A stretch of 64,000 bases of DNA, taken from the NCBI GenBank assembly GCA_011053005.1, contig DRHW01000005.1, forward strand, positions 108,848 to 172,847. Reading direction: 5' to 3'. Below, in pieces: positions 18,927 to 30,011 of this stretch (position 1 is its first letter; the number at the start of each line of letters is the position of its first letter). The notes beneath the pieces are model-generated. The model made no database searches, was not told where the DNA came from, and worked only from the letters and a program-made list of their open reading frames with translations. The stretch comes from Methylophaga sp. Lineage in GTDB: Bacteria; Pseudomonadota; Gammaproteobacteria; Nitrosococcales; Methylophagaceae. The translations under genes were made by a program, and so were the position numbers.

Positions 18927-19216
18927 GATGATTATCTAGTTATCAGTTAGCAACGTCATTCCATTGCTATAATGACGCGTTCGATAATTATCACTTGTCG
19001 CGGTTTAGAAAAAATCACTAAAGCACAATGATAGTCGTCAATTTTTTAGCTTACAAACAAGCTGATGCTTAGCCCCGTATTTATTATCCTAAGCACGCCG
19101 CACCTGTATTGATCATATAAATATGGTACAAAAACGACTTTTCCATATTAATTATTTGTAATAAGATGGCAAGTCTTTATTCATTAAACGTATATATAGA
19201 TAGACTGGAAAGTTAT

Positions 19217-19990
19217 ATGGAACTGAAATTTAACGACATCACAAAGTCCTTTGGTGATCTAAAGGTCATTGAGCATTTCAGCACAACGATCAAAAGCGGT
19301 GAAATTGTTGCTTTAGTCGGTCCATCTGGCTGTGGAAAATCTACCTTATTACACATGTTAGCGGGTTTACAAAAACCCTCTACCGGTACCCTAACTGCTG
19401 ATGGTAAAAGTCTAGAAAAACCATCACCTGAACGTACTTTAGTGTTTCAAGAACATGCACTTTATCCTTGGTTGACGCTAGCTGGAAACGTGGCTTTGGC
19501 ACTTGAGTTTCAAAATGTACCCAAAAAAGAAGCCTTCATCGAAGCACAAACTTGGTTGGATAAAGTAAAGCTGTCTGGTTTTGAGGACTATTATCCTCAT
19601 CAAGTATCGGGTGGCATGCGTCAACGTTGTGCATTAGCACGTGCTTTTATTGCTCGACCAAAAGTATTATTGCTTGATGAGCCATTCGGTGCATTAGATG
19701 CACTGACACGAATGACGTTGCAATGCGTACTTAAGAACTTGATAACAGAAGAACGCCCTACCGTCGTACTTGTTACCCACGATGTAGACGAAGCCTTGTA
19801 TTTAGCAGATCGCGTCATGGTATTTAGCAACCGACCTGCTACTGTACTTAGTGAAATTGAACTTGATCATTTGCCTAAGACCCATGATTTATCAGCGTAT
19901 GTTGATATTCGACGTGATGTGCTGAATACCTTGGGAATTGACACTGACACCACACCGGTTCGCACCGGAGAAATAGGAGAACTATTATGA
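19217..19990 (+). CDS. NitT/TauT-family ABC transporter, ATP-binding protein
   Basis: A 257-residue ABC ATPase. Walker A is GPSGCGKST, the Q-loop is FQEHALYPWL, the signature is SGGMRQR, and Walker B is LLLDEPFGALD. The length and the strong match to SsuB/TauB/NrtD-type ATPases fit import of nitrate, sulfonates, taurine or related small anions, but the substrate cannot be fixed. I chose the ATG at 19217 (MELKFNDITKSFG) over an upstream in-frame ATG at 19166 because the family starts here. It overlaps the binding-protein gene by four bases. Confidence 0.9.
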   Translation: MELKFNDITKSFGDLKVIEHFSTTIKSGEIVALVGPSGCGKSTLLHMLAGLQKPSTGTLTADGKSLEKPSPERTLVFQEHALYPWLTLAGNVALALEFQNVPKKEAFIEAQTWLDKVKLSGFEDYYPHQVSGGMRQRCALARAFIARPKVLLLDEPFGALDALTRMTLQCVLKNLITEERPTVVLVTHDVDEALYLADRVMVFSNRPATVLSEIELDHLPKTHDLSAYVDIRRDVLNTLGIDTDTTPVRTGEIGELL

Positions 19991-20970
19991 TTCGCTGGTT
20001 ATTAACTGCCGTTCTGGCACTTGGATTGACAGCTCCCGCTTATGCCGATGAAGAGCTAAAAGTAGGTTATGTTCGGGTGATGGATGATGCCCAAGCTATG
20101 TTGGCTTATGAAACAGGGCTTTATAAAAAATACGGATTAGATACCAAACTGATTGAATTTAGTTCTGGCACTGATCTGATTAAAGGCATTGTCGGTGGTC
20201 AGCTTGATATTGGTGTTTTAGGGTTTTCCAATGCCTTTACTTGGGTATCTCGCGGCGCTGATTTAAAAATTGTCAGCGGTGCTCAGCAAGGTTATCACTC
20301 CTTAGTTGTCCGTAATGACTCAGGCATTAACCAGGTTGAAGATCTAAAAGGTCATAGCCTAGCGTCACAAAAACAAGGCAGTACCGCCGATATCGTACTG
20401 AAAGGTGTCGTATTAGCAAATGCAGGCTTACAACCCGATGATCTGAACATTATGGGTGTTGCACCTGCTGTCGCGGTGCAATCTTTGGTGGGTGGTCGAG
20501 TTGATGCTGCATTCTTGTTTGAACCTTACGATCGTATTGCCCAACTTGTAGCACCAGTTAAGCAAATCTATCAAATTGGTGAAGTGTGGCCTTTCCCATG
20601 CATGGTAGTAATCACTTCAGGTGAAACATTGAAAAAGCGTAAAGATGTCATTTGGGCAGCGCTTGATGCACAACGTGATGCGACAGAAATGTTAGAAAAT
20701 GATCCTGATAAAGCGGCCACTTACATCACCGATTATTTCATCAAAGATCCTGTTGTTAAATCGTTGAATCAAGGTGATGTGCCAGCGAAAGAGGTCATTT
20801 CTCAAGCGATTCAAACCAACGTATTTAATGCTAAGTTAACGGATGATGACATCAATAGAATGAAAGAATTAGCGGTCATTATGACAAAACAAGGCATTCT
20901 TCCTAAAGATAAACCTTTTGATGTTGATGCATTGTTAGATCTATCTTGGCAAAAGGCTCGTGGACTCTAA
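19987..20970 (+). CDS. NMT1/TauA-type periplasmic substrate-binding protein
   Basis: A 327-residue binding protein with a cleavable signal peptide (LLTAVLALGLTAPAYA). The mature protein has the NMT1/SsuA fold, with conserved segments such as AYETGLYKKYGLDTKLIEF, GGQLDIGVLGFSNAF and GGRVDAAFLFEPYD. It delivers a ligand to the permease encoded next. Sulfonates, taurine, nitrate or a pyrimidine precursor are all possible; no neighbouring catabolic gene helps to choose. Confidence 0.88.
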   Translation: MIRWLLTAVLALGLTAPAYADEELKVGYVRVMDDAQAMLAYETGLYKKYGLDTKLIEFSSGTDLIKGIVGGQLDIGVLGFSNAFTWVSRGADLKIVSGAQQGYHSLVVRNDSGINQVEDLKGHSLASQKQGSTADIVLKGVVLANAGLQPDDLNIMGVAPAVAVQSLVGGRVDAAFLFEPYDRIAQLVAPVKQIYQIGEVWPFPCMVVITSGETLKKRKDVIWAALDAQRDATEMLENDPDKAATYITDYFIKDPVVKSLNQGDVPAKEVISQAIQTNVFNAKLTDDDINRMKELAVIMTKQGILPKDKPFDVDALLDLSWQKARGL

Positions 20971-20972
20971 AT

Positions 20973-21743
20973 ATGGCTAACAAGCAAGCAACTGGCGTCG
21001 CTAGTAAAAGCGCTTATCTCATTGCTATAGTCGTTATTCTGTTCTTCTGGCAGGTAGCCGCGTGGTCTCTGCCCGACTTTTTAATGCCAGATGTTCACAC
21101 GTCGATTATTCGTTTATGGCAAGAACTAAACAGTGCCAGCTTCTACGAAGGACTTGGCAACAGCATGACAAGGCTCGGTATTGGTTATAGCGCGGCATTG
21201 TTTTTTGGGATAGTTTTAGGACTTGTCGGCGGCACATTAAGTGTTGTGCGTGGTCCGCTTAAGGCCGCTATTATTATTTTGCAATCTATCCCTTCAATTG
21301 CTTGGGTTCCACTGTTTTTAATTTTGATGGGCTTTGGTAACTTGCCCATTATTGTTGTAGTGGCGATTGGTGCATTTTTCCCTGCTGCACTCAGTGTAAT
21401 GAATGCAACTGAGAATGTTGAACGTGTCCATATTTCTGCCGCGCGGGTAATGGGTGCATCAAGGTTTCAAATGCTAAAACGCGTTTATTTTCCTGCTGTC
21501 ACCCCTGAGCTTATTACCGGTGCACAACTTGCGTTTGGTAATGCTTGGCGCGCACTGATCTCTGCCGAAATGATTGTTGGTTTTAGTGCGGGTCTGGGTA
21601 AATCTCTCGCTTATTCTGGCGAAATTGCAGATATGACCGGTGTAATGACCAATATTTTAGTCATTGCTATCTTGGCAGCGGTGATTGACCAAGTGGTTCT
21701 TGAGCGGATCAAACACCGATTGCTACGTTATCAATATCTTTAA
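20973..21743 (+). CDS. ABC transporter permease (SsuC/TauC-like)
   Basis: A permease of about 256 residues with six predicted membrane helices. The EAA loop, which contacts the ATPase, is seen as ISAARVMGASRFQMLKRVYFPA. It completes the importer formed by the two preceding genes. I chose the ATG at 20973, two bases after the binding-protein stop; an earlier in-frame ATG lies within the previous gene. A terminator follows at 21798-21853, closing a three-gene operon. Confidence 0.9.
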   Translation: MANKQATGVASKSAYLIAIVVILFFWQVAAWSLPDFLMPDVHTSIIRLWQELNSASFYEGLGNSMTRLGIGYSAALFFGIVLGLVGGTLSVVRGPLKAAIIILQSIPSIAWVPLFLILMGFGNLPIIVVVAIGAFFPAALSVMNATENVERVHISAARVMGASRFQMLKRVYFPAVTPELITGAQLAFGNAWRALISAEMIVGFSAGLGKSLAYSGEIADMTGVMTNILVIAILAAVIDQVVLERIKHRLLRYQYL

Positions 21744-21797
21744 ATAACGACGTATATTTAAGCTTAAACATCAGATAAAAAGTCGCATAGAAACAAA

Positions 21798-21853
21798 CGA
21801 TGTCGACTGATCAAAGGAAATCGTTTCCAGCGATCAGTTGACATCGCTTTTAT
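21798..21853 (+). terminator. Intrinsic terminator after the ABC transporter operon
   Basis: CGATGTCGACTGATC (21798-21812) pairs with GATCAGTTGACATCG (21832-21846) in a long stem with one mismatch, and CTTTTATT follows. It ends the importer operon. Confidence 0.75.
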
Positions 21854-23510
<1,657 letters not shown>

Positions 23511-23527
23511 CGATGCTATTTTAATGA

Positions 23528-23577
23528 GAGGTCAGTACTGCATAATGTTGTGAGTGAAGTGCTGACCTCGTTATTTT
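23528..23577 (+). terminator. Intrinsic terminator after gdhA
   Basis: GAGGTCAGTACT (from 23528) and AGTGCTGACCTC (ending 23569) form a stem with a single G-T-type mismatch, followed by GTTATTTTAT. Confidence 0.75.
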
Positions 23578-23618
23578 ATAAAATTTTATGATTAAATTCG
23601 TAAGGATTAGGTAACGAT

Positions 23619-24284
23619 ATGACATTAATTGAAATCTTAAAACAACGAAAATCAGTCCGCGCTTATTTAGATCAAGCTGTTGAAAAAGAAAAGATTAACG
23701 CGATTCTTGATGCCGCTCGGCATGCACCTTCAGGAGTTAATACCCAACCTTGGCAAGTCGCCGTGGTGACAGGAAAAGCAAAACAAGCCTTACAAACTAA
23801 AATAGAAACTGCGTTTCGTGCAGGTAATAAAGGCAAAGCAGATTATCAATACTACCCAACACAATGGATAGAACCTTATAAATCACGACGAAAAGACTGC
23901 GGTTTGTTGATGTATAAAACCCTGAAAATTGAACGTGGTGATACCGAACGCCAACAAGATCAATGGGCAGCCAACTATCGCGCTTTTGATGCACCAGTAA
24001 TGTTACTTTTTTTCATCGATGAACACATGCAAACCGGCTCGTATATGGATTACGGCATGTTTTTGCAATCCGTCATGTTAGCGGCGGTTGATCAAGGTTT
24101 AGCGACCTGCCCACAAGCTTCTATTGCTGATTATCCTGAAATTATAAAAGCAGAATTAGGCTATACCGATAATAGAATTTTATTATGCGGCATGGCGTTG
24201 GGTTATGAAGATAAAAATGCTGATGTGAATAGTTATCGTACAGGTAGAGAAGACGTGGAATCGTTTACTGATTTTTTTGATTAA
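23619..24284 (+). CDS. Nitroreductase family protein
   Basis: A 221-residue FMN-dependent oxidoreductase of the nitroreductase fold. The N-terminal RKSVRAYLDQ and ARHAPSGVNTQPWQVAVV contribute the FMN phosphate and ring contacts, and CGMALGYED near the C-terminus closes the flavin site. It is likely to reduce nitroaromatics or quinones with NAD(P)H, but the physiological substrate is unknown. It is too distinct from BluB for a cobalamin role to be claimed. The start follows AGGATTAGG. It stands alone after the gdhA terminator. Confidence 0.85.
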   Translation: MTLIEILKQRKSVRAYLDQAVEKEKINAILDAARHAPSGVNTQPWQVAVVTGKAKQALQTKIETAFRAGNKGKADYQYYPTQWIEPYKSRRKDCGLLMYKTLKIERGDTERQQDQWAANYRAFDAPVMLLFFIDEHMQTGSYMDYGMFLQSVMLAAVDQGLATCPQASIADYPEIIKAELGYTDNRILLCGMALGYEDKNADVNSYRTGREDVESFTDFFD

Positions 24285-24347
24285 GTTAGCTTTTAGACTC
24301 TCACTTAGTTATTCAACTTACAACAACTTGTATGCTCAAGGAAGATA

Positions 24348-24989
24348 ATGATCCAGCCTAATATTGAAGATATTTATCTCAATAATATGAGAGATATTAA
24401 AAGACGACTTAAATACTCTGAGATACAGGTATATGAATTTAACAACACACAAGAATATCTTTTTTTAGAAAATGCAATATTGCATACAAGGAAAGCCCTA
24501 GAATGTATTGCCTATGCCTCCATTGCACCAAATAAGGAAGAATATTCCAAGTTTCGCTCAATGGCTAAAACACCTGCAGATTTTAGAAAGGATTATCATG
24601 GTGCAAAAATACTAAAACAGCTTGGAATAATAAATAAAGACTTTTATCCACTTCCACTTATGGAGCCAAAACCTGTCGGCATTCGCCAGTGGCATTTCGA
24701 CCGTCTAAAAGATGGTTACTTAACTAAGAAACAATATGTAAATCTATACGACAGACTTGGTAAGTTTCTGCACTCAGATAATCCTTGGGATAACGACAAA
24801 GGTTATATTAACTTAGCGAAAGATATGCCTGAAAGTATTAATAAAATAATGGCACTACTACAGGTTCATGCCACGTTTGTACAAGAAAAGGAACGTAGAC
24901 TGTCATATGTTATTGATATGGGGTCAGAAGAAAAGGATGTTTCCATACTTACAGCATTAGCTGATGGAGCATTTATAGTGAACATCTAG
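24348..24989 (+). CDS. Hypothetical protein with a possible HEPN-like R-x5-H motif
   Basis: I do not recognise this 213-residue protein with certainty. It is predicted mostly helical, soluble and rich in Lys, Asp and Tyr. Visible segments are ENAILHTRKALECIAYASIAPN near residue 45 and DRLGKFLHSDNPW near 140. The latter contains an Arg-x5-His spacing similar to HEPN ribonuclease motifs, and it recalls a family of hypothetical proteins with an LH-x-NP signature. It has a good ribosome binding site (GGAAGATA) and fairly AT-rich codon use. Its stop is 14 bases from the stop of convergent ycaO, and it has no functional partner nearby. It may be an accessory gene. Confidence 0.6.
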   Translation: MIQPNIEDIYLNNMRDIKRRLKYSEIQVYEFNNTQEYLFLENAILHTRKALECIAYASIAPNKEEYSKFRSMAKTPADFRKDYHGAKILKQLGIINKDFYPLPLMEPKPVGIRQWHFDRLKDGYLTKKQYVNLYDRLGKFLHSDNPWDNDKGYINLAKDMPESINKIMALLQVHATFVQEKERRLSYVIDMGSEEKDVSILTALADGAFIVNI

Positions 24990-25003
24990 CAACCTCGTAC
25001 TAC

Positions 25004-26746
25004 CTATTTCCAATTTCCCCGCTTAGCTTGCTGTAGTTTTTCATAACCCGCGAGTAATGCAGTATGCCGTTCGAAACCTTGCAAACTCAAACCTGGGCAA
25101 TGTAGGTTGTGGAACACTTTTTCACCCTCAACAATCGCGATGCCATCGATCACATTATCTTGACCATACATCAATGCTAAGCCCTGTTCATATTCAGCAT
25201 AATCACGATCTTCATGTTGTTTAATTTCTAATAGGGCTTTTAAACAACGGTAATGACGAGTCGTGGCTTCGCTGGCTTGATCGAGTGCTAAACACCAGTC
25301 AATCCAATCCATTGCTTGTTCGTCTTGCAATGCCAAACACAGCATCGCTTTAATTTCGCCTAAACGAATTTCAGACCATAAAGTATTAGGATCTGGTGCT
25401 AAACCGATAAAGGGTGCAACGGGAGTTTGGTCGTTATAACCACCGTCTTCTAAGCGTTCAAAAACATCTTGCCATTGTTCGGCATCGCCGTCTTTTAGGG
25501 TTAAAAAGTCTTCACGGAATAACGCACCTTCGTTATTGTTTTCCCAGACCAATTCATCAACGGGATAAATATCAGACATGCCCGGCACTAAAATTCGGCA
25601 GGCATAAACATCTAAATGTTCGTAATCGGCAATATAAATATCAAAGCCCATTTCATGAATTTTATTACTTAAATAGGTAAATTCATCGGCCGTTTTGCTG
25701 TCATGTTCCCAATCATTAAATTCAAAATTAGGCGTGCTACGGAAAAAATCGTTTGAAATATAACCACTCGAATCAATAAAATGCATTTCTAAATTAGCCG
25801 GTGATGCAACTTCATCTTGATCGAATGTGGGTGGATGAAACACATCCAACTGATCTAAGCTGCGACCTTGTAATAACTCAGTCACTGTTCGCTCTAAAGC
25901 GACTTCAAAACTTGGGTGAGCGCCGAATGAAGCAAACACCGAACCATCTTTAGGGTTAATCAATGTCACACTCATCACCGGATATTCACCGCCTAAAGAG
26001 GCGTCGGCTACTTTCAGTGAATAACCATGAGATTCTAATTCTTCAATCGCTTGTTTAATCAAAGGGTAACGGTTAATCACTTCCGCAGGCACTTCGGGCA
26101 AACAAATCCCTTCGGCAATAATGCGATTTTTTACATAACGCTCAAAGACTTCTGATAAACCCTGCACGCGTGCTTCGTTTTTAGTGTTACCGGCTGACAT
26201 GCCGTTGCTGACAAAAACATTACCAATGACATTAATCGGAATATAAACCGATTGCCCATCGCGTAAACGTAAATACGGTGCCGCACAAATACCGCGTTCG
26301 CCGACACCAGAATTGGTATCAACCAACATTGCAGGCGTTAATTCACCTGTTGGATCAAAGTGTTCCCATAAAGATGCATCCATCAATCCTGCAGGCATTT
26401 CATCGCCCGTCGAATCGAACCATTTTTCATTCGGATAGTGCACGAAGTCATTACTGCTGTGCTGTACGCCTAAGTAAAAATCAGCAAAGAAGTAATTACA
26501 ACTTAAACGTTCGAAATATTCACCTAAAGCACTGGCTAAACAGGCCTTTTTTGTACTGCCTTTGCCATTGGTAAACATGATAGGACAGCTTTTATCACGA
26601 ATATGAACGGAATAAACATTGCTGACAGGATTAAGCCATGACGCCTCTTCAATATCAAAACCAAAGGATTTCAGTTTAGCTTGCATGGTCGCAATGCTTG
26701 TTTCTAAGTCGCTATCTTTACCTTTGATAAATGTTTTTTCAGTCAT
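25004..26746 (-). CDS. ycaO: YcaO-type ATP-dependent cyclodehydratase-like protein
   Basis: A 580-residue protein matching E. coli YcaO (586) in length and sequence style. YcaO is needed for RimO-dependent methylthiolation of ribosomal protein S12. The YcaO ATP-binding domain is marked by ACLASALGEYFERLSCNYF near residue 75 and by EARVQGLSEVFERYVKNRI near 195. A helical TPR-like C-terminal region follows (about 430-560). No peptide-precursor gene or dehydrogenase lies beside it, so a ribosomal accessory role is more likely than natural-product synthesis. rimO is not in the window. Confidence 0.88.
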   Translation of the reverse strand: MTEKTFIKGKDSDLETSIATMQAKLKSFGFDIEEASWLNPVSNVYSVHIRDKSCPIMFTNGKGSTKKACLASALGEYFERLSCNYFFADFYLGVQHSSNDFVHYPNEKWFDSTGDEMPAGLMDASLWEHFDPTGELTPAMLVDTNSGVGERGICAAPYLRLRDGQSVYIPINVIGNVFVSNGMSAGNTKNEARVQGLSEVFERYVKNRIIAEGICLPEVPAEVINRYPLIKQAIEELESHGYSLKVADASLGGEYPVMSVTLINPKDGSVFASFGAHPSFEVALERTVTELLQGRSLDQLDVFHPPTFDQDEVASPANLEMHFIDSSGYISNDFFRSTPNFEFNDWEHDSKTADEFTYLSNKIHEMGFDIYIADYEHLDVYACRILVPGMSDIYPVDELVWENNNEGALFREDFLTLKDGDAEQWQDVFERLEDGGYNDQTPVAPFIGLAPDPNTLWSEIRLGEIKAMLCLALQDEQAMDWIDWCLALDQASEATTRHYRCLKALLEIKQHEDRDYAEYEQGLALMYGQDNVIDGIAIVEGEKVFHNLHCPGLSLQGFERHTALLAGYEKLQQAKRGNWK

Positions 26747-26776
26747 GATTATTTCTTTTATGGTTGCTGAATAAAA

Positions 26777-26799
26777 ATGGCCTCAATTAAGAGGCCATT
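26777..26799 (-). terminator. Intrinsic terminator after the cytochrome c gene
   Basis: AATGGCCTC and GAGGCCATT form a perfect 9-bp stem with a 6-base loop. Read on the minus strand the stem is followed by TTTATTC. It lies 13 bases past the cytochrome gene stop and just before ycaO. Confidence 0.8.
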
Positions 26800-26811
26800 A
26801 TTTAATAATTA

Positions 26812-27555
26812 TTATTGTTTTTTAGGCTTTACTTCACCAATCGCGCCATCAGAACGTGCTTTTAAATAGGCATATATTTGATCGCGATTTTCCATAACCT
26901 GCGGATTTGCATTCCATGAAGGCATGCTACCAATTCTGCCAGATTTACCATTTTCAACCGTATCGTAAAACTGTTCTTTTGAAATCACATTTAAACTATC
27001 CGCCAAGTTTGGTCCCACCATGCCTTGACCGTAAGTACCGTGACAACGAGCACACCAGTTACGGTATTGTTTAAAACCATTGTAACTATGCTCATCTAAT
27101 TTATTACCATCAACAACACTATAAAGACCTTCAGTTGCTGGTGCTTTCGCTACCTCAGCTGCTTTTGTTTCTTCTTGTGTTGCCGCCTCGACTTCAGTGG
27201 CAGGTGTTTCTTCTTGTGTTGCCGCGACTTCAGGGACTGCTGTTTCTTCTTGTGTTGCATCTACCTCTTCAGTAGCCGCCATTTGTTCTTGTATTGTTGG
27301 ATCGGCTTCAGTCGCAACGTCTTCTTCTTGGGCAGTTTCATCATTCATTGTTACAGCAGGCGCTTGTTCTTGCTCTTCAGCTTCATCCTCGTCTTCACTA
27401 TCAACATCTTCATCTTGTTGTTTAACTAAGATAACCGCTTCAGTCTTAGTGTTATAACCGTGATTACTACCTTTTAACATCGGTAGAAATAGCATAATAA
27501 TAAGGAGTGAAGCACATACAGCGCTGATTCCAATTATCATTTTAGCTTTATTCAT
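26812..27555 (-). CDS. Membrane-anchored acidic c-type cytochrome
   Basis: A protein of about 247 residues. An N-terminal membrane helix (residues about 5-28) anchors it. A long acidic linker rich in Glu, Ala and Thr follows, with at least three imperfect copies of an ATQEET-type repeat, and then a C-terminal class I cytochrome c domain. The heme site is CARCHGTYGQGMVGPNL, and the Met ligand is probably in GSMPSW. It should carry electrons at the outer face of the inner membrane. I chose the start at 27555, preceded by GGAGATAAAT; a longer frame is possible but lacks such a site. The redox partner is unknown. Confidence 0.82.
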   Translation of the reverse strand: MNKAKMIIGISAVCASLLIIMLFLPMLKGSNHGYNTKTEAVILVKQQDEDVDSEDEDEAEEQEQAPAVTMNDETAQEEDVATEADPTIQEQMAATEEVDATQEETAVPEVAATQEETPATEVEAATQEETKAAEVAKAPATEGLYSVVDGNKLDEHSYNGFKQYRNWCARCHGTYGQGMVGPNLADSLNVISKEQFYDTVENGKSGRIGSMPSWNANPQVMENRDQIYAYLKARSDGAIGEVKPKKQ

Positions 27556-27745
27556 ATTTATCTCCATTTTTGATAACAATACTGACGACAAATAATAACA
27601 CTTAGCTTATAAAACTGCATAAACTACAATGTTATTAAGCCTCATTTATGCCGCAATACTCTTACCGTATGAGATAATACCGCGCAAAGAAATTACAGCC
27701 TGCTTTTCAACTATTGGAGTAAGCTCAATCACCAAAGGTTTATTA

Positions 27746-28318
27746 ATGAACATTGAACAAACATTGTTTGCACGCAGCGATTCAAAATGTGAATTATGCA
27801 ATGCGGAATCTAATCTCTCCGTATATGAAGTTCCCCCTGTTACAGAAGCTAACGCTGATCAATCGATACTTGTTTGTGAAACCTGCCTTGATCAAATTGA
27901 AAACCCAGAAAATATAAATACCAATCATTGGCGCTGCTTAAATGACAGTATGTGGTCAGCGGTTCCAGCCGTTCAAGTTATGGCATGGCGCCAACTAAAA
28001 CGCTTAAATACTGAAGTTTGGGCGCAAGATCTGCTCGATATTCTATATTTAGATGAAGAAACACAAATATGGGCGGCGGCTAACGAAATATCGGAAACCA
28101 ATACAGAAAGTAGCTCGGTTGATAGTAATGGCGCCGTATTAAATGCCGGTGATAGTGTGACCTTGATTAAAGATCTTGATGTTAAAGGTGCTGGATTCAC
28201 TGCAAAACGCGGCACATTAGTAAAAGGTATTTCATTAACGGATAACCCTGAACACATCGAAGGCCGCGTTAATGGCACACGTATTGTGTTGCTAACCAAG
28301 TTCTTAAAAAAGGCTTAA
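27746..28318 (+). CDS. PhnA/YjdM-family zinc-ribbon protein
   Basis: A protein of about 190 residues. The N-terminal zinc ribbon has two CxxC pairs (KCELC and LVCETC). The C-terminal domain (GDSVTLIKDLDVKGAGFTAKRGT to the end) is the SH3-like PhnA domain. Despite the name, PhnA/YjdM proteins are not needed for phosphonate breakdown, and their function is unsettled. This is the longer form, with a middle segment between zinc ribbon and PhnA domain. I chose the internal ATG at 27746, where homology begins. No phn genes are nearby. Confidence 0.82.
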   Translation: MNIEQTLFARSDSKCELCNAESNLSVYEVPPVTEANADQSILVCETCLDQIENPENINTNHWRCLNDSMWSAVPAVQVMAWRQLKRLNTEVWAQDLLDILYLDEETQIWAAANEISETNTESSSVDSNGAVLNAGDSVTLIKDLDVKGAGFTAKRGTLVKGISLTDNPEHIEGRVNGTRIVLLTKFLKKA

Positions 28319-28369
28319 AACCTAATATTAAAGATGTTATTTGTCGCAAAATAGCGGCAAAAGCATCAT

Positions 28370-28447
28370 AACGTGGTTAATTTAACCATAAACCACACCA
28401 CGTTCTATCCTGATAAATTGATCAAATAGAACATCATTAAAAATGTT
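28370..28447 (+). promoter_or_regulatory. Structured 5' leader of the DEAD-box helicase gene
   Basis: The stretch before rhlE holds several stems: AACGTGGT (28370-28377) with ACCACGTT (28397-28404), an alternative GGTTAA/TTAACC hairpin (28375-28387) that competes with it, and GTTCTAT (28402-28408) with ATAGAAC (28426-28432), which encloses the palindrome TTGATCAA. Long structured leaders are common before cold-induced RNA helicase genes; any such role here is inferred. Confidence 0.45.
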
Positions 28448-28482
28448 GATAAATAATTCAACAATTAAGAGATATACAATCT

Positions 28483-29760
28483 ATGAGCTTTGCCTCACTG
28501 GGCTTATCAGCCCACATTCTTAAAGCAGTAGCCGAAAAAGGCTACGAAACACCATCACCGATCCAGTTACAAGCGATACCCGCCGTACTTGAAGGTAAAG
28601 ATGTAATGGCCGCCGCCCAAACCGGCACCGGAAAAACAGCAGGCTTTACCCTGCCAATTTTGGAGTTATTATCAAAAGGCGAACAAGCAAAAGCGAATCA
28701 AGTGCGTTGCCTAATTTTAACGCCAACTCGCGAATTAGCGGCTCAAGTTGGTGATAATGTTGCAATGTACGGTAAAAACTTACCTTTACGTTCTGCGATC
28801 GTCTTTGGTGGGGTTAAAATTAATCCACAAATGATGAAACTGCGTAAAGGGGTGGATATTCTGATTGCAACACCAGGTCGTTTACTCGATTTATACCAAC
28901 AAAATGCGGTGCGATTTAACCAGCTAGAAATTTTGGTTTTAGATGAAGCTGATCGCATGTTAGATATGGGGTTTATTAACGATATTCGCAAAATTTTGGC
29001 TGTTTTACCTAAAAATCGTCAAAACTTGATGTTTTCTGCTACTTTTTCAGCGCCAATCCGTGAACTTGCAAAAGGCTTAGTGAATAACCCTGTTGAGATT
29101 TCGGTTAGCCCAGCCAATACAACCGTAAAATCAGTTGAACAGTTCATTCACCCTGTTGATAAAACTAAAAAAATGGCTTTATTAACCCATTTGATTACAG
29201 AAAATAATTGGCACCAAGTGCTGGTGTTTTCTCGTACCAAACACGGCGCGAACAAGATAACTAAAATACTGGATGCCAGCGGTTTAAAATCAGCGGCTAT
29301 TCACGGTAATAAAAGTCAAAATGCACGTACAAAAGCATTAGCTGATTTTAAATCAGGGAAAATTCAAGTGTTGGTTGCCACCGATATAGCCGCTCGCGGT
29401 ATTGATATCGACCAATTACCTCATGTTGTGAACTTTGATTTACCCGATGTACCTGAAGATTATGTACATCGTATTGGTCGTACTGGTCGTGCCAGTGCAA
29501 CAGGCCAAGCTGTATCGTTAGTGAGTGCAGATGAAATAAAACAATTATCTGATATTGAACGTGTCATTGGTGAACTGCTTGAACGTAAAATAATTGAAGG
29601 TTTTGAACCGGTCAATAAACTCTATGAAACACGTTTAAATACTCGCCCAGCTAAAGACAAAAAACCTAAAAGACCTCATGTTGGTCACCGTGATGGCCAA
29701 CGTTCTGGTGAAAATGCTCAGGGCCATAAAGCCGGCGCTGGCAGATCTCGCCGCGGCTAG
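28483..29760 (+). CDS. rhlE: DEAD-box ATP-dependent RNA helicase RhlE
   Basis: A 425-residue superfamily 2 RNA helicase. The Q motif ([13 protein letters not shown]), motif [11 protein letters not shown], Ia [33 protein letters not shown] and [11 protein letters not shown] are all intact. The basic C-terminal tail (from [16 protein letters not shown] to SRRG) is typical of RhlE-type helicases, which act in ribosome assembly and RNA decay, often in the cold. The ATG at 28483 begins the family-typical MSFASLGLS. The gene is followed by a strong hairpin terminator. Confidence 0.93.
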   Translation: MSFASLGLSAHILKAVAEKGYETPSPIQLQAIPAVLEGKDVMAAAQTGTGKTAGFTLPILELLSKGEQAKANQVRCLILTPTRELAAQVGDNVAMYGKNLPLRSAIVFGGVKINPQMMKLRKGVDILIATPGRLLDLYQQNAVRFNQLEILVLDEADRMLDMGFINDIRKILAVLPKNRQNLMFSATFSAPIRELAKGLVNNPVEISVSPANTTVKSVEQFIHPVDKTKKMALLTHLITENNWHQVLVFSRTKHGANKITKILDASGLKSAAIHGNKSQNARTKALADFKSGKIQVLVATDIAARGIDIDQLPHVVNFDLPDVPEDYVHRIGRTGRASATGQAVSLVSADEIKQLSDIERVIGELLERKIIEGFEPVNKLYETRLNTRPAKDKKPKRPHVGHRDGQRSGENAQGHKAGAGRSRRG

Positions 29761-29778
29761 TTTACACGCCTGATAATG

Positions 29779-29820
29779 AAAATTATTAGCGTGCTATTCA
29801 AGGCACGCTAATAATTTTAT
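29779..29820. terminator. Bidirectional-type terminator after rhlE
   Basis: A perfect stem (AAAATTATTAGCGTGC with GCACGCTAATAATTTT) and an 8-base loop, flanked by A and T runs, so it could act on transcripts from both sides. Confidence 0.85.
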
Positions 29821-30011
29821 CGCTATACAAAAGATCGTTTTAATCACCGTTCATTTCATATTAACTGGCAAGCTAACGACTATTAAATTCATTTTAGTCG
29901 TCGTAACCTCCGCCATATCGATAACAAATATTAAGCCGATAATCACTTAACCCGCTTGATATTCCCCCCATTCAATTTAGCTTTAGCCCTCGCCTTAGCT
30001 GGCTTTTTACA

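Noticed and set aside
18954..18977. CGTCATT/AATGACG hairpin after the retropepsin-like gene as a terminator
   Set aside because: The stem is perfect but only 7 bp, has no T tract, and its right side contains a TATAAT that could instead be part of a promoter; evidence is insufficient either way.
25004..27555. YcaO plus cytochrome c as a peptide natural-product cluster
   Set aside because: No precursor peptide, partner dehydrogenase or exporter is present, a terminator separates the two genes, and the YcaO protein matches the ribosomal-accessory type in length.
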